Source of the DNA: Naematelia aurantialba
Taxonomy: Eukaryota; Basidiomycota; Tremellomycetes; Tremellales; Naemateliaceae
Direction of reading: 5' to 3'
NCBI GenBank assembly: GCA_021527695.1
Contig: JAKFAO010000007.1
Span: 620,001 to 684,000 of the forward strand
DNA length: 64,000 nucleotides
The stretch's first letter is position 1. Each line of letters starts with the position of its first letter. The position numbers and the translations under genes are program-made. Under the pieces are notes generated by a model. The model saw only the letters and a list, made by a program, of their open reading frames with translations, searched no databases and was not told the DNA's origin. Of this stretch, positions 1 through 9,768 are shown piece by piece.

Positions 1-59
1 CAGACTGATGGCGCGGCGCATCAAGCCTCCGTGCGGGAGGGGCAGCTGACGAAGGCTAG

Positions 60-1224
60 ATCTGCGAACACATGGCGTTCGCTGCCTATCCGCCTTTTGA
101 CGGCACCCTCCAGAGGTACTACAAACTGTGCGCGCCTGCTTGTCTGACTGGCTGGGGAGGCTGACAGGGATACAGGCCAGCAGATCTGGTATATCCTTTG
201 CCGGACAACGTCGAGCTAGTCCACGGGGCCATGATGGAGCCGCTATCGGTGGCCGTACACGCCATCGCCAATGTTGGCGGCATGCGCACAGGGTGGAACG
301 TGCTTGTCATGGGCGCAGGGCCGGTCGGGCTGCTCGCAATGGCTGTGGCCAAGGGCCTTGGGGCGGGGAAGATTATCGCGGTGGATATCAATGTTGAACG
401 ATTAGAGTTTGCGAGGAAATATGCTGCGACGCATATCTATGTTCCCGTGAGTCACAGTCCTCATCTCGACGGTCTTGTAAGCTCTTTCTCCCCTTGAGAC
501 TCTTGACAAGTTTGGCATGCTGACCGTGGGGACTCGACAGATCAAGCCAGAGACGGACGAGCCCCGCCCGCAATATACCCTCAGAGCAGCACACGACCTG
601 CTCCTCTCCACCCAGACGCCCGCTCGTGGCCCAGGTTCACTCGACCTCGTCATGGATGCGACCGGTGCGGAAGTGTGTGTGCAAATGGGCCTGAACGCTG
701 TGAGGCCAGGGTGAGCTCTTCTTCGCACTATGCGGCGATATGACCTCATCGCGAATGACTGCGAACGCATGGAAGTGCATTCCAAGCTAATGAGTCGTAG
801 TGGAACATATGTGCAGACCGGGTTCGGTTCGCCAGACATCCAAGTGCCCATGTTCAGGATCACGACAGAGGAGATCAAGCTGAAAGGAGGGTGGCGGTAC
901 GGTATTGGTGATTAGTGAGTTGCCTATGACCTTCATCTACGGCCTGCCACCACTCGTCTCGACGTTCTTATAGGATCCGTCTCGCGCTGTTCATGAAAAG
1001 CCTTTGGTTTCTATCTCTTCTACTCCAGCCAACACGTATGGATAGCTGACGTACGCAGCCCCTTGGCGATCGACCTAGTCTCGCGCGGGCTGGTCGACCT
1101 TCGGCCGCTGCTCACGCATACCTTCAAGTTCAAAGACGCTGTGGAAGCATTTGACATCACCAAAGCCGGAAAGGACAAGGAGGGGAAGTTTGTCATCAAG
1201 TGTGTGATTGATGGCCCGGAGTGA
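60..1224 (+). CDS. Zinc-dependent polyol (xylitol/sorbitol-type) dehydrogenase, 3' part
   Basis: Medium-chain dehydrogenase/reductase that would oxidise a sugar alcohol such as xylitol or sorbitol with NAD+ in the cytosol. The 5' end lies outside the window. Visible exons are 60-127, 176-446, 541-710, 801-914 and 1059-1224, joined by GT-AG introns with matching phases. The encoded part holds the conserved stretch around EPLSVAVHA, the nucleotide-binding motif GAGPVGLLA followed by the acidic end of the second strand (VDIN), and the C-terminal signature FKDAVEAF. The first visible exon follows an in-frame stop and a CTAG acceptor, so an intron precedes it; the catalytic zinc Cys would lie upstream. 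D-xylulose reductase and L-arabinitol 4-dehydrogenase are close relatives and cannot be separated from this fragment, so no symbol is given. Confidence 0.9.
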
Positions 1225-1734
1225 GCAGGAGTCGAGTTGGCAAGGGGGGACCCCGTTTGAGGGGAGGAACGAGTCGGCGAGCAGGTGGAGTAGTAATAGT
1301 AGTAGTAGTGGTGGTGGTGGTGGTGGGTGGGGGGGGGGCGCAGGCCCAGTCTAGCGTTATGCAATTCCAATCACCGTATGGCCCATCTTCCCCATTCTGT
1401 CCATAGCGCGACGCACTTCTACTCTCTCTGATGATTCCAACAAGTCGAGTGAGCCACGCCATGCCAATTGCATGGCATTCGCCACTGGCGCCACACTCAC
1501 TTGGCAGCCGCGCGGAAAAGATGGGGGTTTTCGTTTTACGCCGTTTGGTTCCTGGTGACCTCGAACCTCGGTCTCGTCTCGCTTTTCCAGTCAGTCGTCC
1601 ATCCAGGCCCGAGTACAAGTCACCGCACAAGCGCACGATAGAGAACAGCGCTCTGCAGCTGCTCTCGCGAGGCTTCCTCTTCTTCTCCCACCCATCGCCT
1701 ATAGCCAGCATCAGTAATTGCAGGGACAATAAGC
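1225..1734. other. Intergenic region between polyol dehydrogenase and MPC1
   Basis: No gene supported. It contains a low-complexity tract at about 1288-1340, (AGT)n passing into (GGT)n and a run of G, just after the stop of the dehydrogenase. A CT-rich block just upstream of 1735 (TCTTCTCCCACCC) resembles fungal promoter/TSS DNA for MPC1. Confidence 0.6.
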
Positions 1735-3231
1735 ATGGCGTGAGTGATTTTTGTGTATTGTGTGCTGGGTCGCCTCGGTGTGCGCTGACAGATTCACGTT
1801 CAGGTCGTAAGTGGTTCCCATTTGTGGTTGGCTCTGCAACGGCTGGATTGGGGATGTCGGCATCGGATTGCCATTCGGACCATGAGGCTGTACTTTGTGG
1901 TTGTTGTTGCGTCTTGTCACAATTTAGACCTACTTCACACTTCACCCAGCACCCTTCGCCCTCCAACAAATATCGAAATGCACCCAGAGCATAGGGCGCA
2001 GCATACAGCTACGCCATGGCGTGATCGTCCACTCCACGCCTCTCGTATCCCACTTCATCAACTGTCCTGCCCTGTTTCCGACCGAAAGTTTCTGGATGGA
2101 CGCCGCATCACAGGAACGCCAGCAGTGCCGAGCTGACGTCGCAGACGGCTGTTAACATGGTTCAAATCGCCCGAGGGCCGACAATACTTCTTCAGTATGT
2201 TTACTTACTCTTCTCCATTCTCCTTTCCCTTCCTCTCCTTCTCTCTCCCCTTCTCTTCCTTCTTCCCTCCTCTGCCCTCTTCTCTCTTTCTCCTCTTCCC
2301 TCTTTCTCCTCCTCCTTCCTCCTACTCTTTCCTCCTACTCTTTCCTCCTACTCTTTCCTCCTCCCTTCTTTCTCTTCTCATTCCTTTCTCATAACCTCTC
2401 CCTCCCCTTCTTCTCGACTTCGGGCCTTGGGCAACCCCAATGGTCCTCGCGCTGACTCTTTACAGGCACACATTTCTGGGGTCCTGTAAGTCTCCCACCA
2501 GCCTAACTTCTTGTACCGCAGCACTGACAGCCACAGATCGCAAATTGGGGTCTGCCGCTCGCTGCGTTGTCTGATATTGTCGGGAAAGACGAGGAGACCA
2601 TCTCGGGCGTGATGAGCCCTACGCTGGCTGCGTACTCGTGCGTGTCTGCTGTGTCTGCTTCTTTTGAATTGGGCTCCTTCTTGCTCCCGACCCGCTCGTT
2701 TTTTGAGTCTACGTTCTTGCTGTTTTCTCCTCTGTTTCCTTCCTCCTTCCCTTTCTCCTTCCTCCTTCCCTTTCTCCTTCCTCCTTCTCTTTCTACCTGC
2801 TCGTCTCCTCCTTTCTTTCCTCCTTCTCTTTCCCCCGGCTCTTCTCCTCCTTTCTTTCCTCTTTCTCTTTCCTCCCCTTCTTGTCTTCCTTCCCGTTTTC
2901 GCCTTCCGTCCTTCCCTTTCTGCCGCCTGTCCTCCTTATCATACCTGTCGTCCCTCTTTCCTCTTCCATCATACCCTACCCCGCTGCACTACCTAACCCC
3001 CGCAGCATGATCTTCATGCGCTTCGCATGGCGCGTCAAGCCGCGCAACTACCTCCTCTTCGCATGCCACGCTACCAACGCCTCGGCGCAGCTGGTGCAAG
3101 AAGCCCGCTGGGCGCAGTATTGGTACGGCGGTGGGCGGGAGAAAAAGCACCCAATCGCAAGCTCGGTCGACTCGCTGCGTGGAAAGGTCGGCGATGGGGT
3201 TGAGACCGTCAAGGAGACTGTCAAAGCTTGA
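1735..3231 (+). CDS. MPC1: Mitochondrial pyruvate carrier subunit 1
   Basis: One half of the MPC1/MPC2 heterodimer that carries pyruvate across the inner mitochondrial membrane. Proposed exons: 1735-1739, 1792-1806, 2145-2194, 2466-2485, 2537-2637, 3006-3231, giving 138 residues, close to the 109-130 usual for the family. The product contains the family landmarks STHFWGP, ANWGLPLAAL, FMRFAW, PRNYLLFACHATN and QLVQ, in that order, closely resembling animal MPC1. The N-terminus is spread over four tiny exons (5, 15, 50 and 20 nt); all phases agree, but the first two are the least certain. Introns 3 and 5 (271 and 368 nt) are long pyrimidine-rich tracts, unlike the roughly 50-nt introns elsewhere. 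The partner MPC2 is not in the window. Confidence 0.9.
2210..2400. repeat. Pyrimidine-only low-complexity tract in an MPC1 intron
   Basis: Imperfect CTTCCTCC/TTTCCTCCTACTC repeats fill this intron. A second, similar tract fills the last intron at about 2705-2890. Both lie on the sense strand between well-defined splice sites. Confidence 0.7.
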
Positions 3232-3853
3232 AGATCGAGCTGAGATGCCCGACGGTGCGGATGCCTCGAGTGGAGGGTGGGCGAGAGGGTACGGGACGGG
3301 GCGGCTGCGGTGCTGTTGCGTTCCTGCTAGGGCTAGGAACGGGGTGGGACGGGTGGGACGCGAAGCCGGCAGTTGGAGTTGGGCACGCAGGGATCTGGGA
3401 GTGGGGATCAATGTGGAAGCGGGGAGCGGGATGCGAGGTCCCGACCTGGTGGTTCTGCAAATGGGCCCGACACCATGGGATGAAGTGTATATCTATAGAA
3501 ATTTGCAATGACAGACTTTCTCCAGCCCTGCGTTCCACGGCATCGACTGTCTTCCAGACTGACCATATTGACAGGACGTCTTCCAGACTGACCATACTGA
3601 CGGACAACATTGCAAGCAACTGATAGCCGCGGGGTGTGAGGCTTTTGTGTACTCGAGCGTTTGCATAACGGACGATGCGTGGCTCGGCTGACGTCGGCCC
3701 GAGCCGGTATACAGGATACAACAATACCACAGCACGGCGGAAGGTGATCTAGTACTCTACACAGAGTATATGTTCTGAGCAGAGCATCGCTCTGACGGCG
3801 ACGAGATTCATCTCGGTGAGGTCTTGCCGCCTCTTGGGACGAAAGACGGTCGA
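3232..3853. other. Convergent intergenic region MPC1 / IES6
   Basis: Stretch between two converging 3' ends. No coding pattern was found. There is a short direct repeat, GTCTTCCAGACTGACCATA, at about 3548 and again at about 3580. Confidence 0.55.
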
Positions 3854-5256
3854 TCATTTGAGCGAAGTCTGTGCACCGCGGACGGCGAGATACGCCTGGT
3901 CCGCGCCGGGTCCCTGTTGACGCATCAGCTTGATCCACTTAATTGAACTCTGCGCGCTAAATCCGGAAAGTGCGCGCAGACGAGAGGACGGAGCGATGCC
4001 GAGGTAAAGACAGCGTAGGCGGCTAGCCAGCACCAAAACCAACACCAACAACCCACACCAGCAAAAACACCAACACCAACACCAACACCAACACCAACAC
4101 CAACACCAACACCAACACCAACACCAACACCAACACCCACACCAGCACCAGCACCTACACCAACACCAACACCAACACCACCACCCACGCCAGCACCAAC
4201 CCACGGCCGTCACTCACCAAGCCGCGCACAATGTGCCACACGTCCAGGCCTTTGTAGCGGAGCTTTGTGCGCGGGTCGGTATACGCCGCATGCAGGCCAG
4301 TGATGTCGCAGTATTTCTTGGGTGGGAGGAGAGACGGCGGTGCGGTCGGTGTATGGTCTGCCGTGTCAGCGCTCGGCGGGAGTCATGTGTCTAGAATCCC
4401 TGGTTATCGTATCGGGTGGACTCGCGGGTCCTCCGATCAGGAGGACATGACGGATTCTTGAGCAGCCTCGCCCTCGGATGTCCAGAAACAGCTCGACGAG
4501 AGTTACACCCGACTCACAAGTGAACACCTCCTTCCTCGGCGCTCCTGTATCTGCTGGTGCCGGTCCTCCTCCTGGTTCCGGTACCGGCTGCCCCGCTGCC
4601 GCGCCGTTCTCCCCCGCATCCTCCATGTCCACATCCTCGTCCTCCTCTTCCGGACTCGCTCTGCTTACCGCCGCGCTGTTGTTTCTGCTGGCTTTTGCGC
4701 GCGCCGCCGCCCCCGCCGCCCCCGACAGCACCCGCGTCCTGCCTCCAGGCACTCCGATGGGGTTGGCCTTCTTCTTCTTCCCGCCCATATCGATCGGCTC
4801 GCCACGGGCCTTTGCGAGCGTCTGCGCAGCGCTCAGGAACCCGTCGCCGCCGCCGTACCGCTCGCGCTCGAGCGTGAGGATCTGCTTGGCGTTCTTCTTG
4901 ACGGCGGTGGTGCTGCCCGACGCAGTGCGCGTGTTGAGCCGTGAGTGGAAGTGCGGGGACTTGAACGGCCGCGGGAGGTCGTAGTACGATAGGCGCTCGG
5001 CCGCGGTCTACAGAGGGTTAGCAGCGATCCTGTGGTGATCGAGGAGGATGGTTGTTCGCAGATGGCAACCAAGCCACATGGTCGCAGCTGTTGAGGCGGG
5101 ATATGCAACAACATCGCGGGGAAAGCAGCAAGCGGGCTGGGAAAGTCGGGAGAGTCTCCGGAGCAGTACAGAGACAACGAGACCACTCACTGGACCGTCG
5201 TCTCCCGGATTCGGCGTCCCAGCAATCGACTTGCGAGGGCCCGGACGAGGTGGCAT
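3854..5256 (-). CDS. IES6: INO80 chromatin-remodelling complex subunit 6 (YL1 C-terminal domain)
   Basis: Nuclear subunit of the INO80 nucleosome remodeller. Exons in transcription order: 5191-5256, 4518-5007, 4218-4357, 3854-3913; 251 residues. The N-terminal part has the Ies6-type motif FKSPHFHSR followed by [18 protein letters not shown]. An acidic, Gly/Pro-rich linker follows. The C-terminus is a clear YL1_C domain: [29 protein letters not shown] and [10 protein letters not shown]. The linker is longer than in budding yeast. The start is the first ATG giving an uninterrupted phase-0 exon. The last intron (3914-4217) is a hexanucleotide minisatellite. It is transcribed divergently from the gene at 5897. 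Confidence 0.88.
4028..4200. repeat. CAACAC-type hexanucleotide minisatellite inside IES6 intron 3
   Basis: About 20 near-perfect copies of ACCAAC (GGTGTT on the sense strand), with AGC interruptions. It lies wholly between donor 4217 and acceptor 3914 of IES6, so it is transcribed and spliced out. Confidence 0.85.
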
Positions 5257-5896
5257 TCTCGGCCTGCGCCCACTATCAGCCAAATGCTGCTTCCTTCTTC
5301 TGGTACCCACATCTGTGCACTTCCGGTCCCCAGTATCCATCAATCGACCTCTGTGGGTCAGACGCTTCGGCTTCCTGCTCGTAGCACTTCCTTTGTGCGA
5401 TTCCACGTGGCACGTGGCATGCACGCCTTTCCGTTGTCCCGGGATCGAGCCTATCCCCGCGCCTAACAATTTAACGCGCTAGCCTACTCCGGCCCTTTCC
5501 TTTTCTTTCTTCCCCCCCCCTTTCCCTCGGATTACCCGAACCCCGGAATCGGAATCCCTCTTTCAGGCAGTTGTCCCCGGGAATCGGGTGTCTGTGCCAT
5601 GCGCCGTCGCTTCTGTCGTCGCGCGCATTTTGAATTTTGTTTTTGACATATTTTTTCCTGCTTTTGCGCGTCCCAAGGCAGCACAAAACTATATAAGCCT
5701 TCCTCTCCTTTGACCTCTGCTTTCCCTCTCTCTCTCTCCTTCTTTCCTTCTCTCCTTTCAGCTCCTTCCTCACCGCCATCTGCGCCTCACTGCATCACTG
5801 CATACACATATACATACATATACACACGGGCACATCCCTCGGCACCTCTGTTCACCCGCTTCATCACCCCCCCCCCTAGACCCCCCCCCCCGCAAA
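5257..5896. promoter_or_regulatory. Bidirectional promoter region IES6 / unknown gene
   Basis: Divergent intergenic region of 640 bp. A TATA-like element (CTATATAAG, about 5690-5698) lies roughly 200 bp upstream of the start at 5897, followed by CT-rich DNA and C runs just before the ATG, which is typical of fungal initiation regions. Nothing else coding is seen. Confidence 0.5.
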
Positions 5897-6927
5897 ATGA
5901 CCTACACGCCGTTCTTCTCCAGCCTGGGCCAGCCGCACGCCTCGGGGTCCAGCTTCAAGACGAAGCGCAAGTACTCTGACGACGAGGCGGAGCCGGCCAC
6001 GCATGAGCAGGACAAGGCCAAGGTCAGTAGAGCTTCATGCGGCGCGACCACTCTACCTGCTTCCTGGCGTTCCGGGCCAGCCTGCTCCCCGCAGACACCT
6101 TATACTTTTTATGCTTTGGGCGCAGCTGAAGCCAAGTAGCAAATGCGGATTCGCTCGCCTCCACCATTCCACCGCAACACCACCTTCCCCCCTCCCGACC
6201 TCATGACCGACCACTCGGCGTCCGCGTCGGACGAGGACCAGGCGATGGACGGCGACTTGGATATGGGCATGGACATGGATGGCGACGCGGACGAGGACGG
6301 GCAAGGGGGATACGGGCCGGGAAATACCTCGCCGTCGATCCGCGATGGCCAGGCGTTGTACTCGTTTGAAAGTGGGGGCAGTGGGGGGTTTGGATTCGGG
6401 CCAGGCGCAGAGGAGGACGAAGATATGGCACACGTGGATGTCAAATCGAGTGCGTTCTCTTCCGTCGCCATCTCCCTTCTGGTCTTCCTTCTCAGTTTTC
6501 CTTCCCGGGCTTCCCTTAGCTTTCCATCTGGTCCCCCCGTCTCCCGTCCATATGTCGGCTTGTCCGTCGACTCCAAGGACCAGCGCTGACAGACCCAGTG
6601 TACCCTTCGCTCACGCCGCATCCCAACCCGAACCACTTCTCCAACCTCCCTCCCTCGGCGCACTCCAACACATCCCCCTGGTCCGCTCAGCCATACACCA
6701 CCTCGCTCCGGCCGGTACCCTCGCCCGTCCGCGGTGTGATCCAGCCGACCGCCGCAGCACCTCTGGCGGAGAACGCGAGCGAGATTGAAAAGGCCCGCTC
6801 GGTCCATGGCCCACAATGCAAGAGCATTCCCAAGCTTGTGGTCAGTCCGTACCCCGATCCGACGACCGGTGAACGGTCCATGTGGAGCGTGTGCCAGGAC
6901 TGCGGCGCGACCGAGCGAGCGGCGTAG
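5897..6927 (+). CDS. Protein of unknown function with C-terminal Cys motif
   Basis: Not recognised. Exons 5897-6022, 6140-6449, 6599-6927 give 254 residues with matching phases. The N-terminus (MTYTPFFSSL) is followed by a basic segment, an acidic Asp/Met-rich middle and a Ser/Pro-rich region. The C-terminal ~45 residues look like a compact domain: GPQCKSIPKLVVSPYPDP followed by a C-x2-C pair in WSVCQDCGATE, so three Cys in all. The spacing suggests a small metal-binding or recognition module, but this is inference. A TATA-like box lies about 200 bp upstream. It converges on LRP1. An alternative acceptor a few bases away in intron 2 cannot be excluded. Confidence 0.7.
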
Positions 6928-7199
6928 ATTGCAGTTGTGGTGCGGTGGTGGTGAATCTGGAAGACTGGTGGAGCGAAGAATGAGTGGCGGGGAGAAACGG
7001 ATGGCCGGCGATCTGTTGGGACATTTTCCATGTTGCTACAAGCCGAATACACAGGCATCAAAAGAAACCCGGATCTACAGGGTGTTGTAGGTATCGTTGT
7101 GATAAAAGTGCTATATGCATGCTGTATGTCATGTACCGGTACCGCTGAGTTTACGGCTTGGCACCGAGAGGAGAAGGCTCACCACTATGAGGCTGTGGT

Positions 7200-7254
7200 T
7201 CATTCAATCTCCATGCCTCTCTCTCCGGCCGCTGAGCTTGGTGATGTTGGATCT

Positions 7255-7288
<34 letters not shown>

Positions 7289-8582
7289 TTTCTTCTTCCT
7301 CATCTTGCTCTTCGTCATCCACCTCCAGGCCGTCATCCATGCCCACATCGTGATCTCCATCCTCATTGACCTCCCCTCCGCTGTTCTCGTCGTCCACGCC
7401 CTCCTCGCCACTGTCGCCGCTCTCGGCCTCTTCATCTCCACCTGCATCTCCATCTACATCTTCCTCTCGGTCCGACTCGTCCGCCCTTTCCTTCCCCTTT
7501 CCAGTCCCAACACGAGCCGCATGGCTCGCCCCAACCTGCCCAGGCACGACCTTCTCAGCCGTCTCAGCGACGAACCGGAACCGCCGCGCGGTGTTATCGC
7601 GCACCGCATCTAATGCCTGCTCGCGCGCTCTGGCGGCCGCGTCTGATGGAAAGAGGCCGGAGGTCATGGCGGGGCGAGAAGAGCTGGAACGGGGGCGGGA
7701 GGAGGGGAGGGCGTGGGTGATGTGGCGCCGCGCGGCGGGGACGTCGACGGTGGTTTTGCGGACTACGATGGGGATGAGTGATGGCAATAGCAATGAGCCG
7801 TAGTGGACATGGAGGTGGGAAGAAGGGATTGCCGGGGGAGCTCGGTCCTCAAGAGGAAATGAGGCGTGCGAATCAGAGAATACACAAGAGAATGCAAGGG
7901 AATTAATAATAGAGCAGAGTGAAGAATAGATCCAGGGGAGAGAAGGAACGATAGGATGAAATGGGGAAGAAAAGTCGACATCGACCTACCCTGCTCTGGC
8001 TCTTCTACACGGCGGATCTTGGAATAGTACGTCTTGATCCGTTCCTGCATTCATCAGCAACGGAATCTGGAGACAGCGCACTATGCAACGTGGGAGCACC
8101 AGACTTACGAGCTCAGGCGTGACGAGGTGCGCGTCTGGGTCGATGCCTTTTATCTTGAGGTACACTGCTCGTGTTAGCTGAGTCTGGATATTTGCCCAGC
8201 CGCGAGGGGTTATAGCGTACATGTACGTGTATAATACTACGGCGAATACGGCGAAAGCGTGACATGGTTGTATGCGGCAATGACAACGTAATGGGAGGAG
8301 ATCATGGACGGAAGACATATCGGGAGGACAATATTGAGGGAAGAAACGGATGAAATACGAAGGGAAAGAGGATAGTCACAGGGGACGAAGAGCCAACGCA
8401 CCCCAGGTGAGATCATGTACAGCATAACTCAACAGGACATCCATCTTAGCCCGCGCCAGCGGCTCCAGCACCTCCCGCGTCTCCGAGAATGGCCGAGCAT
8501 GCAGTGGCTCGAGACTCGCTTCGAGGGCGTCGAGCGTCGTTGAGAGGCGGGAGGCGGTCGTCGTCGGGTCGAAATCAGACAT
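7200..8582 (-). CDS. LRP1: Nuclear exosome cofactor Lrp1/Rrp47 (C1D family)
   Basis: RNA-binding partner of the nuclear exosome nuclease Rrp6, acting in snoRNA, rRNA and pre-mRNA 3' processing. Exons in transcription order: 8402-8582, 8109-8164, 7990-8044, 7200-7762; 284 residues. The N-terminal Sas10/C1D domain is clear: a helix around LEASLEPL, then KMDVLLSYAVHDLTW, VYLKIKGIDP, ERIKTYYSKI and the conserved VDVPAARRHI. The C-terminal half is a disordered acidic tail ending in a run of Asp encoded by a GTC-type trinucleotide repeat (plus strand 7257-7288). Yeast Lrp1 is shorter and ends in a basic tail, so the acidic extension is unusual. It converges on the unknown gene ending at 6927. Confidence 0.88.
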
Positions 8583-9768
8583 GAGCGGCGGTTAAACTGC
8601 GAGAGTCTGAGCGAGGAGCAAGATGTGGTCGTGGAATCGTTGTGCTCTGAGAATCAGCGTGGCTGGTTCAGCTTAGGCGATATGATCTACAGGAAAGAGA
8701 ATGTAGGCAATAGAGGTATACTATCTATGCTTGGGGCTTTGCATTTGCCCTTGGAAGGATTTCACGGGGAGCCCCGCAACGAACCATGCTTTCGGAAGCA
8801 GAGCTCGACGCTGTGTTGGCGGTATCGTGGATGACCGCGTCTGTCTCTCCAGTCGGCGATACCATCGCCGTCAGGAGGGTTCCGGGGCTATTGATGGTCT
8901 CGCGGCATGGAGCATGATTCCATTGTGCTACGAAGCGTAACTCTCAACTGTAACGACCAGCGAATGGCTGCAAGTGCGCGTCGCTCTCTTGAGCCTTGAA
9001 CACCGTCACTCTCCCATTCTCTGTCACTGGTACACGAACTGGAAAGACCTTGTACCCAGCCTCCCAGCCTGTCTGACCTCCTCAGCCATCTTTCATGCAG
9101 TGTTGTTGCTTCCAAAATGAAGCGTGCAGAGAGCTTGCCCCCAAGAGTACGGTGTGAGGCTCTGTTGGCGCCACGTGGTGTCTCCAGCCGGGGCCTGAAA
9201 CGGATCTTTAAGTTCAAGGTAACGACAGTAGACGTCAGTCTTCTCCCCGCAGCTGTCGTATCTCGTCTATTTCCCAGCAGCCTTGGCCAGCAGCCAGCAG
9301 CAGCGAGCTCCAGCTCAGCAGGCAAGGACGCTGCACTACGTCGCATAGACTACGCGCAACGCCATCGTCGGTCGACTCGGCGTCAGCGGGTATCCGATCA
9401 GCCAGTGGACTACGCACACACATACACGCCTCGGGCTGAAACGCCAAGCGCCAACACCCAGATCCCGACTGTCCGTCCCGCCGGTCCTGTTGGCTCCTTT
9501 CCCCCTTTCGCTCCATCGATCCCAAGCACCACCACGCCTGCTCGTCACCTCCATCGCCTGCACGCCACCCCACGATCGCGCCACGCCACGAGCCACGGTC
9601 ACACGACGCCGAGCCCAGCCCAGCCACGACCACGTCGACACCCGCTGCAGCAACACCACCACCACCACCACCACCACCACCCCCACCACACACCACAACT
9701 TGCACGACCATCATCACCACTGGTCCTAGTGTCACCCATATCCCCGCCGCAGCAGCCGCGTACGCGAC
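8583..9768. other. Divergent intergenic region LRP1 / HIT-family gene
   Basis: About 1.2 kb with no convincing gene. A long open frame from about 9117 is Ser/Pro/His-rich low complexity without splice or domain support and is treated as non-coding or 5' UTR. It contains an (ACC)n tract at about 9651-9690. CT-rich DNA near 9480-9600 may be promoter for the downstream gene. Confidence 0.5.
9651..9690. repeat. (ACC)n trinucleotide tract
   Basis: About ten ACC/CCA repeats, roughly 80-115 bp upstream of the start of the HIT-family gene. Confidence 0.8.

Noticed and set aside
1196..1969. 257-residue minus-strand open frame overlapping the dehydrogenase 3' end
   Set aside because: Low-complexity Thr/Pro runs from a trinucleotide repeat; opposite to a confidently identified gene and MPC1 leader.
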